Below, piece by piece: positions 11,373 through 20,475 of a stretch of DNA of 40,077 nucleotides. This stretch comes from Gammaproteobacteria bacterium (lineage in GTDB: Bacteria; Pseudomonadota; Gammaproteobacteria; Steroidobacterales; PWYM01). The stretch covers positions 1 through 40,077 of the forward strand of contig SKYU01000055.1 in assembly GCA_007127715.1 (NCBI GenBank), given 5' to 3'. The translations under genes were made by a program, and so were the position numbers. The notes beneath the pieces are model-generated. The model was not told the origin of the DNA, made no database searches, and worked only from the letters and a program-made list of their open reading frames with translations. Every line of letters begins with the position of its first letter. Position 1 is the first letter of the stretch.

Positions 11373-12643
11373 TGGGCGTGCCCCGCACCATGGCCGCGGG
11401 ACTGCTGCTGGCGACCGCGGGCACGGCCATGGCGGCACCGCCGGTGGTCTCCATCGAATTCAGCGGCAACGACGTCACCCGCGAACGGGTGATGCTGCGC
11501 GAGATGGCGCTGGCCCCAGGCGACCCGGCCGACCCCGAGGCCATCGCACGCAGCCGCCAGGGCATCAACGACCTGGGTCTTTTCCGGGAGGTGGAGATCA
11601 CACCACGGCCTGTCGATCTGGACGACCCCGATGCCGGGGTCGCGCTGGAAGTCCTGGTCCGCGAGAAGCGCTTCCTGCTGCCGGTCCCGCGGATCGACGC
11701 CAGCTCCGACCGTGACCGAAGCCTTGGACTGCAACTGCGGTGGAACAACGCATTTGGCGAGAACCACACCCTGAATGCCTTCATCGCCGACGGACGCTAC
11801 CCGGCCGACCGGCTGCGCGACCGAGAACAGCGTGGCCGCATCGCCTATGATGCCCCTCTGCTATTCGGTGACTGGGGCCTGGCGGGTGGCCTGGAACGCA
11901 CCGAACGCCGCGCCCGCGTCAGCGGCGCGGAGACCGTTTTCGACGAGACGCTGCACCGTGCGGAACTGCGGGTGACCCGCGATCTCCGCGACACCCGGCC
12001 ACGGCGCGGCTGGATTGCCCACGCCGGGCTTGCCTACGAGGACCAGCGGGTCTCGGGCGAGGGCGCGCCACCACCCGACGGCCACGCAACCGCGATCCTG
12101 GTCGGCGCCCTGCATGACAACCGACGGTTCCATCTCTACAGCGAGACCGGCCGGCGGGCCACCCTCAGTGCGGAAATCGCACAGCGCGGCTGGGGCTCGG
12201 ATTACGGCTACAGGCGGATCGATCTGCGCCACGAGGAATATCTCGCATTGCCCCAGGGAGAGCATCACAGCCTCTATCTGATCGCCCGCGGTGGCTGGTA
12301 TGCCGGCGGCCCTGGACGCACCAACGTCCATGACCTTGGCGGCTCCGGCACGCTGCGCGGTTATACCAACGATTATCTTGAAGGACAGCGCTATGGCTAC
12401 CTGGCTGCCGAGTACCTTCGCCCGCTGGGGCCGAACTGGCTGCGCCTGATGGTCGTGGCCGAGGCGGGGTTCGCCGGCGGCAGCGTGGACCCCAACGCCC
12501 GCAGTGGCGGCGGCATCCATGCCAGCATTGGCGTGGGAGTGCGCCTGCGCTTCTCCTGGTTCGTGAACTTCGAACTGGAAGCAGGAGTCGCACAGCCGCT
12601 GCGCCGCGGCGATGGCCGGAGATTCTTTGCCGGGGGCGTCTAG
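11372..12643 (+). CDS. Omp85/BamA-TamA superfamily outer-membrane protein with a single POTRA domain
   Basis: Signal peptide; VVSIEFSGNDVTRERVMLREMALAPGDPADPEAIARSRQGINDLGLFREVEI POTRA; GGSGTLRGY motif of the barrel. ATG overlaps the previous stop (TAATG). Confidence 0.85.
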   Translation: MGVPRTMAAGLLLATAGTAMAAPPVVSIEFSGNDVTRERVMLREMALAPGDPADPEAIARSRQGINDLGLFREVEITPRPVDLDDPDAGVALEVLVREKRFLLPVPRIDASSDRDRSLGLQLRWNNAFGENHTLNAFIADGRYPADRLRDREQRGRIAYDAPLLFGDWGLAGGLERTERRARVSGAETVFDETLHRAELRVTRDLRDTRPRRGWIAHAGLAYEDQRVSGEGAPPPDGHATAILVGALHDNRRFHLYSETGRRATLSAEIAQRGWGSDYGYRRIDLRHEEYLALPQGEHHSLYLIARGGWYAGGPGRTNVHDLGGSGTLRGYTNDYLEGQRYGYLAAEYLRPLGPNWLRLMVVAEAGFAGGSVDPNARSGGGIHASIGVGVRLRFSWFVNFELEAGVAQPLRRGDGRRFFAGGV

Positions 12644-12685
12644 ACCCGCAACACCCCCAAGGCCCCGGTGCACACCCCACCCACG

Positions 12686-12718
12686 AAAAAGGCCGGGCAC
12701 CCCGCAGGATGCCCGGCC
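12686..12718 (-). terminator. Rho-independent terminator of the minus-strand TonB receptor
   Basis: On the minus strand: GGCCGGGCA - TCCTGCGGGG - TGCCCGGCC followed by TTTTT. Confidence 0.8.
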
Positions 12719-12746
12719 CGTCACAGCGCGGCAACTGTGCAGTCGG

Positions 12747-15110
12747 CTAGAAGCGCCAGCTCGCCTGGATGCCGTAACTCGGACCGCGCCGGAGCGTTGT
12801 GAAGAACGCCCGCGGCCCGAGGAAGCCGCGATCAACCGCCTGGCCATCGACTTCCGCCGGTGCCCGGTTGAAAATCCCCGGAGGCACCGGAATGCCGTTG
12901 TAGCGGAGATCACCCCAACGGGTGGCATTGACCGCCGAGTCCTCGTCGAGCAGGTTGCGCCCGTAAATCGAGATACGCAGGGTGTCGCTCTCGATACCCA
13001 GCTGCATGCCGAGCAGAGTGGCCGCACCAACCTGGGCGCGGTTATGCACCTGCACGAACTTGCTGGACTCGTAGGTCAGATCACCGCTGACGAACCACTC
13101 GAAACCCCGACCGATCTCCTGGGTGAAGCGGGCATTCAGCGTGGCCTGGTGCTCGGAACTCAGCGGCAGGCGGTTGCCCTTGATCGAGCACAGTTCCCGC
13201 TGCGCGGGCGTCAGCTGATCGATCGGCGGGATCAGGAATCCGCCTGAGTTGAGCGTGTACTCGAAGTCATCGCAGCCTTCGGTGAACCGCGGTCGGCTCC
13301 AGCCATAGGAGGCCCCGACGATGAGGTTGTCGGTAAGCGCCGCCTGCACCTCCAGCTCCAGACCCCAGATTTCCGCCGATCCCTGGTTGGTGGCGATCGA
13401 GGTGGTGCTGCTGCCGTCAGGCGTACCCACGGCAGTGGTCAGCTGCACGTCCTTGGCACGGGTGTAATAGGCCGCGACGTTGGCGGTCATGCGTCCATCC
13501 AGCCAGACCGTCTTGGCCCCGAACTCGAAATTGGTCGAGGTCTCTTCCTCGTAGGTCGCACGGCCCGACGGCGCACCCTGCGCACCGTTGAGTCCACCCG
13601 GCTTGTTGCCTCGGGCGACGATGCCATAGAGATTGAGATCCGGGTTCAGTTGCCAGGCCAGCGTCGCACGCGGCGTGAACGAGTAGAACGTCCGCTCACC
13701 CTGGAAGGCGGGATCGATACGATCCTTGCGCTCCTCGGCATAGCGCGCCTCGAGCGTACCCGTGATGGCATCGCTGAAGTCGTATTCCACCAGGCCGAAC
13801 AGCGCCTGGTTGCGGGTGCCGGTGATGATCTCGGGTTCAAGGCCGACACCGAAGGGGTTGGCGGCGGTGATCCGGATCTCGTCGTTGTCCTGATCGTACA
13901 GGAATACACCGGCCAGCCAGCGCAGCGGCTCATCCTGAGGCGAGGCCAGACGCAACTCCAGCGAGTAGTCGTCGACCAGGTTCTTCTGCTGGGTGGTGAT
14001 GATGTTGATCGGCGCACTCTGGAAGTCGCTGTCGAAGCCGTAGCGATCGCGCTCGGTGCGGTAGGCGCCCTGCAGGGTCAGCGTGTATCCCGTATCCCAG
14101 AGATCCATGTCCAGCGCCAGCGAATTCATCCACTGGTAGCGCTCGAAACCCACCAGCGGAACCTGGTTGGGATCGAGATCGATCAGATCCGGACGCGACG
14201 GGATGGTGCCACAGAAATACTGGTTTTCGTTGGTGCCATATTGCAGTCCCTGGCCCGTGAGCAGCGCACCGAAATCACGGTAGTAGAAATTCGACCGGAA
14301 GCCGGGTGCGCAGTTGTTCTGGTCGGAGTTCCACAGGAAGATAGGGGTAAAGCCGTCCCTGTCCTTGCCAAACGCCGAGCGCAGGCGCAGCTGAACGGCA
14401 TCGTTGGGTTGCCACGTCAGCACGGCCGATATCGCCTTGGTACGCTCTTGGCCCACCTTGTTGCCAGTGGCCTGGTTGTAGTACTCGCCGCCATACTCGT
14501 AGAGTCGGCCGTTGACGCTGAAAAACAGCTGATCCTCGATCAGCGGGGCGCTCAGCGATAGCGTGGCCTCGTACTCGTCGTGGCGGCCGGCGGTCGCACT
14601 GGCGCGGCCCTCGAACTCGTTCGACGGATCACGACTGACGAAGTTGATCGCGCCCGCGTAGGTGTTGCGGCCATACAGGGCACTCTGCGGGCCCTTGATG
14701 ACCTCGACCCGAGAGATGCTGTTCATGTCCAGCGAGGCGATGCTGCCTGGCCAATAGACCCCGTCCACGAAGTAGGCGGTGCCGGACTCGACCCCGAACT
14801 GCACGCCGGCCAGCACGTTGGACTGGCCGCGGATCACCGGCCGGTCGCCGCGACGCCCCACATAGGCGCTGGTGCTGAGGCCCGGCGTGAATCGGGCGAT
14901 ATCATCGACGCTGAGAATATTGAGGTTCTGGATCGCCAGTTCGCTGAACGCCGAGACGCTGACCGGCGCGTCCTGCAGGGTCTCCTCGACCTTGCGTGCG
15001 GTGACGACGATTTCCTCCAGGCCCTGGGCGCCGGCGGGCAGCGACAGCGCCATCCCCGTGCCGGCAAAGGCCGCCGCCACACCGGCGGCGATCAAACGAT
15101 TCCTGATCAT
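12747..15110 (-). CDS. TonB-dependent receptor 1
   Basis: Signal peptide; TonB box-like EEIVVTARK; plug motifs RGQSNVLAG, VEVIKGPQSALYGRNTYAGAINFVSRDP; C-terminal barrel ending in WRF. Start at ATG 15110. Confidence 0.93.
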   Translation of the reverse strand: MIRNRLIAAGVAAAFAGTGMALSLPAGAQGLEEIVVTARKVEETLQDAPVSVSAFSELAIQNLNILSVDDIARFTPGLSTSAYVGRRGDRPVIRGQSNVLAGVQFGVESGTAYFVDGVYWPGSIASLDMNSISRVEVIKGPQSALYGRNTYAGAINFVSRDPSNEFEGRASATAGRHDEYEATLSLSAPLIEDQLFFSVNGRLYEYGGEYYNQATGNKVGQERTKAISAVLTWQPNDAVQLRLRSAFGKDRDGFTPIFLWNSDQNNCAPGFRSNFYYRDFGALLTGQGLQYGTNENQYFCGTIPSRPDLIDLDPNQVPLVGFERYQWMNSLALDMDLWDTGYTLTLQGAYRTERDRYGFDSDFQSAPINIITTQQKNLVDDYSLELRLASPQDEPLRWLAGVFLYDQDNDEIRITAANPFGVGLEPEIITGTRNQALFGLVEYDFSDAITGTLEARYAEERKDRIDPAFQGERTFYSFTPRATLAWQLNPDLNLYGIVARGNKPGGLNGAQGAPSGRATYEEETSTNFEFGAKTVWLDGRMTANVAAYYTRAKDVQLTTAVGTPDGSSTTSIATNQGSAEIWGLELEVQAALTDNLIVGASYGWSRPRFTEGCDDFEYTLNSGGFLIPPIDQLTPAQRELCSIKGNRLPLSSEHQATLNARFTQEIGRGFEWFVSGDLTYESSKFVQVHNRAQVGAATLLGMQLGIESDTLRISIYGRNLLDEDSAVNATRWGDLRYNGIPVPPGIFNRAPAEVDGQAVDRGFLGPRAFFTTLRRGPSYGIQASWRF

Positions 15111-15287
15111 GTGCGAGTCTCCTCCCGGATATCTGATTGTTGCACGCTGGCAACGCCGCACATCCCCCCCGGTGCTGTACGGTCGGCAGCGTGGGTATTA
15201 GGCCACAGGTACCGGTATCAAATCCAGTCTCCGCGGCTGAAGTGCGTTGCCTTTTACCAACATACGCGCTCGCCCGCAGTCACCGGC

Positions 15288-16037
15288 TCACTTCGGGCGT
15301 CGGTACCAGAACCAGCTCAGCCGCCGCGAGCGCAGGGCCAGCGGGAACACCAGCAGCGTCAGCACCACCAGGGCATGCTGCCAGGGAGAGAACCACTGCG
15401 CCTTGCGGCCCGAGGTCAGTACCGGAGGGCCGTCGAGCACTTCGAAGTGCTGGCCGTGCGCACGGGCCCAGCGGCGCAGCCGCCGGGACAGGAATACCTC
15501 CTCGCCGGCGTAGAGACTCGGGTTGAACCCACCGACGCCCTCGAAGGCCTCGCGGGTGGCGAACAGGTAACAGCCCGCCGCGAGGCGGGCCGCCCGCGAC
15601 AGGCGGTTCCACAGCCGGGTGCCGAGCCGATAGGCGGGGTGAGCCAGACCGTCGAAATCCAGCACCGCCCCACCACCACAGAGAGCGCCACCCGCGAGCG
15701 CGGCCTCGGTGCGCAGCAGCAAGGCCTCAGGGGGCCGCGTGTCGGCGTCGACGAACAGCAGCCAGCGCCCCCGGGCGGCAGCGGCCCCGGCATTACGCGC
15801 CCGTGCGATGCCCCGGGCCGGCGCGTGCACCACCCGTGCGCCAGCGGCTGCGGCCAGGGCGGCCGTATCGTCGGTCGAGGCGTTGTCCACGACCACCAGC
15901 TCCCAGCCATGCCTGAGTGCGGCGCAGGCCGACTGCAGGTGGGCGAGCGTCTCCGGCAGCCAGTCGGCCTCATTCCAGGCGGGCACGACGATCGACAATA
16001 CGGGGGGTGCCCCGGAGGACACGGTGCCGGTGGACAT
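15288..16037 (-). CDS. Family 2 glycosyltransferase with C-terminal transmembrane segment
   Basis: LSIVVPAWNEADWLPETLAHL, ELVVVDNASTDDT, FVDADTRP. Start at ATG 16037. Confidence 0.9.
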   Translation of the reverse strand: MSTGTVSSGAPPVLSIVVPAWNEADWLPETLAHLQSACAALRHGWELVVVDNASTDDTAALAAAAGARVVHAPARGIARARNAGAAAARGRWLLFVDADTRPPEALLLRTEAALAGGALCGGGAVLDFDGLAHPAYRLGTRLWNRLSRAARLAAGCYLFATREAFEGVGGFNPSLYAGEEVFLSRRLRRWARAHGQHFEVLDGPPVLTSGRKAQWFSPWQHALVVLTLLVFPLALRSRRLSWFWYRRPK

Positions 16038-16083
16038 GACGCACTCCCTGCGATCAGCCAACCGGGATGATAGCAGCCGGCGA

Positions 16084-16971
16084 TCAGTCGGCAGGGCCGG
16101 CGTCGCGCGCGGCCAGCAGCGCCTCCAGCCGGGTCAGCCAGCGACGCGGGCGCGTATCAGACGGCCGGCTGCGGCATTCGGCGGCGGCCCAGGCCCACGC
16201 CAGCAGCACGACCAGCTCGACCAGCCGGCTGAAGGCAGTCGACGCCATCAGCCCCGGCGCCTCGCCGGCCGCGCGCAGCATCGCCCGGGCCGCCGGGAGC
16301 GGCAGCGCGTGCAGACCCACCAGGCTGGCCAGGTCCCACCAGGGGTGGGCGAGACCGGCATATTCCCAGTCGAGCAGCCGCAGCCCGCCAGGCGTCCGGA
16401 GCAGGTTGCCCGCGACGAGATCGCCGTGGGCCGGCCGGCGCGCGGCCGGGTCGGGACAGCACGCGGCGGCCAGCACCTCGAGCCTGTTCAGGCGGGCACG
16501 CGAGCCGGAGTCGGCGTCGAGTCGCGCCGCATAGTCGCGGGCCGCCAGGCCCGGGTCCGGACCGGATACCGTCACGGGCAGGGCCTGGAGCCTGCGCACC
16601 AGCGCGCCGGCCTCGGCCGCGGTCTCTGCATGCCACAGGGCCTCGGGCGTGAGCGGCTCCCCCTCCATCCAGCGGCTCAGCGAGGCCCCGGTGCGGGTGT
16701 CGAACCACAACCGCGCGGGCGTGAGCCCCGCGGCTTCCGCCGCCTGCTGCATCGCGAGCTCGGCGGCCAGGCGCTCCGGCGGATGGCCCGCCTCCCCCGG
16801 CAGTCTGGCGACCAGCAGACCGTCGTCCGTCCGGAGCTTCAGCGTCAGATGGTGCTGCCCGCTTCCCAACCGCGCGAGCACCTCGACGCGCCCGCCAAGC
16901 CCGGCATCAGCCAGCAGGCGGGTCACCCGCGCGCTGACGTCCGCCGCCGGACCTGGCGCGCGGGCGATCAT
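16084..16971 (-). CDS. thiK: APH/choline-kinase-fold phosphotransferase, probable thiamine kinase
   Basis: HGDLVAGNLL catalytic loop, LRLLDWEYAGLAHPWWDLASL. ATGA overlap with the PnuC gene inside a TPP-riboswitch operon. Confidence 0.72.
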   Translation of the reverse strand: MIARAPGPAADVSARVTRLLADAGLGGRVEVLARLGSGQHHLTLKLRTDDGLLVARLPGEAGHPPERLAAELAMQQAAEAAGLTPARLWFDTRTGASLSRWMEGEPLTPEALWHAETAAEAGALVRRLQALPVTVSGPDPGLAARDYAARLDADSGSRARLNRLEVLAAACCPDPAARRPAHGDLVAGNLLRTPGGLRLLDWEYAGLAHPWWDLASLVGLHALPLPAARAMLRAAGEAPGLMASTAFSRLVELVVLLAWAWAAAECRSRPSDTRPRRWLTRLEALLAARDAGPAD

Positions 16972-17588
16972 CCTGCTGCGCGGTCGGGCTGCGGGTGCTG
17001 GCCACGCCAGTCCCGCCGCCAGGCGATGAAGCCGAAGATGATGATCACCAGATAGGCCGCGAACAGCAGGGCAGTGAGATAGAGCTCACGACTGAGGTAT
17101 AGGTAGATGTTCACCGCGTCGATCACGAACCAGTACACCCAGTTCTCCAGCAGCTTGCGCGCGACCATCCAGGTGGCCACGAGACTCGCCCAGGTGGTGA
17201 ACGAGTCGGTGTAGGGGAGCTCGGCGGAAGTGTAGCGGGTCAACAGCCAGCCGCTGAGTCCGGTCAGCAGCAGGACCGAGACGACGGTCATCGCATGCGC
17301 GCGCCACGACCAGAGCCCCACCTTCCGGCCTGTCCCCAGCGGCCCACCATAGCGCCACTGGACCCAGCCATATACGGCCATCGCCATGTAGAACAGCTGG
17401 AGGGCGGATTCCATGTACAGCCGTGCATCGGCGAACAGGAAGAGATAGATCGTGGTGCTGGCGAGAGCCGCATACCAGCACCACAGGCTCTGGCGCACCG
17501 CCAGCAGCAGGTAGGCGATGGCCAGCACCACACCGGCAACTTCCCAGGCAGAGATCGCGGCCACCCAGCCTGCGAGGGTCTCGGTCAC
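16968..17588 (-). CDS. pnuT: PnuC-family transporter, predicted thiamine transporter (PnuT)
   Basis: PnuC family pattern (WEVAGVVLAIAYLLLAVRQSLWCWYAAL, YGWVQWRYGG, ENWVYWFVIDAVNIYLYLSRELYLTALLFAAYL); downstream of a TPP riboswitch. Confidence 0.85.
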   Translation of the reverse strand: MTETLAGWVAAISAWEVAGVVLAIAYLLLAVRQSLWCWYAALASTTIYLFLFADARLYMESALQLFYMAMAVYGWVQWRYGGPLGTGRKVGLWSWRAHAMTVVSVLLLTGLSGWLLTRYTSAELPYTDSFTTWASLVATWMVARKLLENWVYWFVIDAVNIYLYLSRELYLTALLFAAYLVIIIFGFIAWRRDWRGQHPQPDRAAG

Positions 17589-17591
17589 GCC

Positions 17592-19685
17592 TCAGAACCC
17601 GTAGCGCAGCGTCACCCCGACCTGGCGGGGATCGCCGCGGCGGATGTAGAGCGTGTCTATGAAATCCGGCGGCTCGTTGCCAAAGAAGAACCCACGCACG
17701 GCATAGGTCTGGTTGCCCAGGTTGCGCCCCCAGGCCGACACCTGCCAGCGCTCGTTCTCCCAGCCCAGACGGGCATTGAGCAGGGCGTAGGCGCGCGAGC
17801 GCTGGTCATGGCTGTCAGAGAAATAGAACGCCTCGCGACCGGTCACCTCCAGGCGCGCGAACCAGCCCTGCGCAGGGCCCCAGTCCAGACCCGCCGCGTA
17901 CTGGGCGTTCGGGGCGTGAGCCTGCTCGCGGCCTACCGGTCCGCCCGGAAACTCCCGGTACTTCGTCTCAAGCAGACCCAGCGAGGCGAACAGGCTGAGG
18001 TCGCGCAGCAGCTGCCAGGTCAGATCGAGCTCCGCCCCGTAGTTGTAGCCGCGGGCGGCGTTGTCGGTGAAAAAGATGAAGGTCAGGGGATCGGTCGGGT
18101 CGAGCTGGAAGGAAGTGCTGACCTGCTGGTCACGACGCATCATGTAGAACACCGAGAGATTGGTGGAAAGACGGCCATCCAGGAAACGCCCGCGCAGCCC
18201 CGTCTCGAAATTCCACAGGTATTCCGTGTCGAAGCCGCGCCGTTCCTCGGGAATGTTCAGCCCGATGTTGAAACCGCCGGCCTTGTAGCCACGCGAGACC
18301 GCGCCGTAAAGCGACAGCGCGTCGCTCGCCTGCCAGGTCAGCGTGACCGCACCGCCCAGCATGGTCTCGGTGGGGTCGAAGTCGATGCCGGCGCTGTCGG
18401 TGTATTCGGCGCTGCGCCGCTCCAGCCGCAGCCCGGTTTTCAGCTGCCAGCCGTCGGCCAGGGCGAAATCGAGTTCACCGAAGGCGGCCAGGTTGCGCGC
18501 CTTGTAGCGGCTGTCCAGCTCGCGGAATACCGCGCCGTTGAAGAGATCGAGATTGGCGTTGTCCTCCTTCAGGGACATCCCGTAGATGCCGAGCACCCAG
18601 GCGGCGCGCCCGGCGAACAGTTCCGCGCCGGGCTCGGACAGCAGGCGCAGCTCCTGACTGGCCGTCCGGCGCTGGCGGTCGGTGCGGGAGAAGAAATCAT
18701 ATGGGGCGAACTCGCCCCAGAAGGCCTCGTTACCCCAGTCGCCGTCAAAGCTGGTCTCGATGTCGGAGTTGGCCGCCGAGGTGATGCTCTGCAGCCGCGC
18801 GGGCCCCGCCAGCCAGTCCAGCCTGAGCGAGGCCGCCCGCGAGCGCTGGGCGTCGCGCCCCGGCCGGTCGGACTGCGTCACCAGAGTGTTGTCGATGGCG
18901 AAGGCATCATAGCCGTTGTCCAGATCGATATGGAGGGCCGTGAGATCAGCCTGGAACCGGTCGTCGGGCGCATACCGCAGCCGGGCGCGGGTGGTGAGCT
19001 CGTCGCGACGGTTGGTGTCCGAGCGGCCGAGGAAGACGTTGTCGCGAAAGCCGTCGCTGCGCCAGCGCTGCGCGGAGAGCCGGTAACTCCAGGCCTCGTC
19101 CAGCGGCCCGCCGAAGGCCAGCCCTGCCGCCCGGGCGTTGTCATTGCCCACCGTGAGCTCGCTGTCGAGTTCGAAGCGCTCCCCCGGCTCGCGGCTCCTG
19201 ACGTACACCAGCCCAGCCAGGGCATTGGCGCCGTAACGCGTGCCCTGCGGACCGCGCAGCACCTCGAGCTGCTCGATATCGAACAGCGTCGCCACCATGC
19301 CGATGCCACTGAAGTCGATGTCGTCGACGATGAAGCCGACCGAAGGGTTCGGCGCGCCCTGGTACTGGCTGCGCTCGCCTATGCCCCGCAGCTGCAGGTA
19401 GCGCGGCCGCGAGCTCTCGCCGGAGAAGTTGCTGTTGGGCACCAGCCCGAGCACATCCTCGAAGTGCTGCACACCGGCGTCTCGCAGCGTAGCGGCATCC
19501 AGCACGGTGATGCTGACCGGGACACGGGTAAGATCCTCGCCGCGGAAATCCGCTGTCACGACGATCTCGTCGATGCGTGGCACATCGATCCCCGGGGCAT
19601 CGATGCGTGACCCGTCCTGCCCGATGGCAAGCGCGGGGAGGGTGGCGGCGACGAGCGCCGCGGGAAGGCTGCGGACAACAGTCAT
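17592..19685 (-). CDS. TonB-dependent receptor 2, predicted thiamine outer-membrane receptor
   Basis: IDEIVVTADFRGEDL TonB-box region; LEVLRGPQGTRYGANALAGLVYVRSREPG; barrel ending LRYGF; preceded by TPP riboswitch. Confidence 0.92.
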   Translation of the reverse strand: MTVVRSLPAALVAATLPALAIGQDGSRIDAPGIDVPRIDEIVVTADFRGEDLTRVPVSITVLDAATLRDAGVQHFEDVLGLVPNSNFSGESSRPRYLQLRGIGERSQYQGAPNPSVGFIVDDIDFSGIGMVATLFDIEQLEVLRGPQGTRYGANALAGLVYVRSREPGERFELDSELTVGNDNARAAGLAFGGPLDEAWSYRLSAQRWRSDGFRDNVFLGRSDTNRRDELTTRARLRYAPDDRFQADLTALHIDLDNGYDAFAIDNTLVTQSDRPGRDAQRSRAASLRLDWLAGPARLQSITSAANSDIETSFDGDWGNEAFWGEFAPYDFFSRTDRQRRTASQELRLLSEPGAELFAGRAAWVLGIYGMSLKEDNANLDLFNGAVFRELDSRYKARNLAAFGELDFALADGWQLKTGLRLERRSAEYTDSAGIDFDPTETMLGGAVTLTWQASDALSLYGAVSRGYKAGGFNIGLNIPEERRGFDTEYLWNFETGLRGRFLDGRLSTNLSVFYMMRRDQQVSTSFQLDPTDPLTFIFFTDNAARGYNYGAELDLTWQLLRDLSLFASLGLLETKYREFPGGPVGREQAHAPNAQYAAGLDWGPAQGWFARLEVTGREAFYFSDSHDQRSRAYALLNARLGWENERWQVSAWGRNLGNQTYAVRGFFFGNEPPDFIDTLYIRRGDPRQVGVTLRYGF

Positions 19686-19690
19686 GGATC

Positions 19691-19713
19691 TCTCCTGCAG
19701 AGTGCAAAGGAGA
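19691..19713 (-). promoter_or_regulatory. Shine-Dalgarno-sequestering hairpin of the TPP riboswitch expression platform
   Basis: Minus strand TCTCC-TT-TGCA-CTC-TGCA-GGAGA. The 3' arm contains the AGGAGA ribosome-binding site just ahead of the ATG at 19685. Confidence 0.65.
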
Positions 19714-19745
19714 CCCGGTTCGTGGTGCGAGGGAGTAAACGGTGG

Positions 19746-19846
19746 ACCCCGTCCCTACGCCGGTACTAACCGGATCAGGTTCAACGGGTTGACGGCTGTG
19801 CCTTGCGGCGGGCCGCCTCTCAGGTCTGCAAGACCACCCCGGAGGT
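19746..19846 (-). ncRNA. TPP (THI-box) riboswitch aptamer
   Basis: Minus strand: ACCTCCGGGGTGGTC...GACCTGAGAGGCGG...CAACCCGTTGAACCTGATCCGGTTAGTACCGGCGTAGGGACGGGGT, with CTGAGA and the ACCTGATCCGGTTA-TACCGGCGTAGGGA core; P1 ACCUC/GGGGU. Confidence 0.95.
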
Positions 19847-19897
19847 GACGCGAAGTGTAGATAAAGGCACAGGGCAAACACAAGGCTTGCCGGACGC

Positions 19898-20431
19898 TTA
19901 CTCCCCCAGCCGCGGAATCAGATCGGCGAGGTTGCAGGGTTTGTTGCGGCTGTCGAGCTGCTGGGAGATGAGCTTGTCCCAGCCGGTCTCACACGCGTTG
20001 GCAGAGCCGGGCAGGCAGAACACCACGGTCCCGTTGGCCACGCCGGCCATGCAGCGCGACTGGATGGTCGAGGTGCCGATCTCCTCGTAGGAGAGCCAGC
20101 GAAAGACTTCCGCGAAGCCATCGATGATCTTGTCGAGCAGCGGTTCGATGGCCTCCGGCGTGCCGTCGCGGCCGGTGACGCCCGTCCCGCCCGTGGTGAT
20201 GATGACCTGGATGTCCGGGTCGGCGATCCAGGCGGACACCACGGCGCGGATCTGGTAGATGTCGTCGGGGACGATGCGCCGCTCGGCAAGCGAGTGGCCC
20301 GTGCGGATCAGCCGATCGGCCAACAGCGCGCCGGACTTGTCGGTCGATTCGGTACGGGTGTCGGAAATGGTCAGCACCGCGATCGACAGGGGCGTCGGCG
20401 GTGTCTCATCCTTCGGAGCTGTCTGGCTCAT
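19898..20431 (-). CDS. moaB: Molybdenum cofactor biosynthesis protein B
   Basis: [55 protein letters not shown]-like and CLPGSANAC motifs. Start at ATG 20431. Confidence 0.92.
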   Translation of the reverse strand: MSQTAPKDETPPTPLSIAVLTISDTRTESTDKSGALLADRLIRTGHSLAERRIVPDDIYQIRAVVSAWIADPDIQVIITTGGTGVTGRDGTPEAIEPLLDKIIDGFAEVFRWLSYEEIGTSTIQSRCMAGVANGTVVFCLPGSANACETGWDKLISQQLDSRNKPCNLADLIPRLGE

Positions 20432-20475
20432 GGTGTCCTCGCTGCAACCGGACGCACGACGCCCGGCCGACAAGC

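Noticed and set aside
9756-11438. 560-aa extended ORF containing DUF962 at its C-terminus
   Set aside because: Only the last 105 codons (from ATG 10073) look like a real protein; the rest is antisense to the aminotransferase.
17295-19610. 771-aa plus-strand ORF antisense to PnuT and TonB receptor 2
   Set aside because: Antisense shadow ORF; the minus-strand proteins carry family motifs and a riboswitch.
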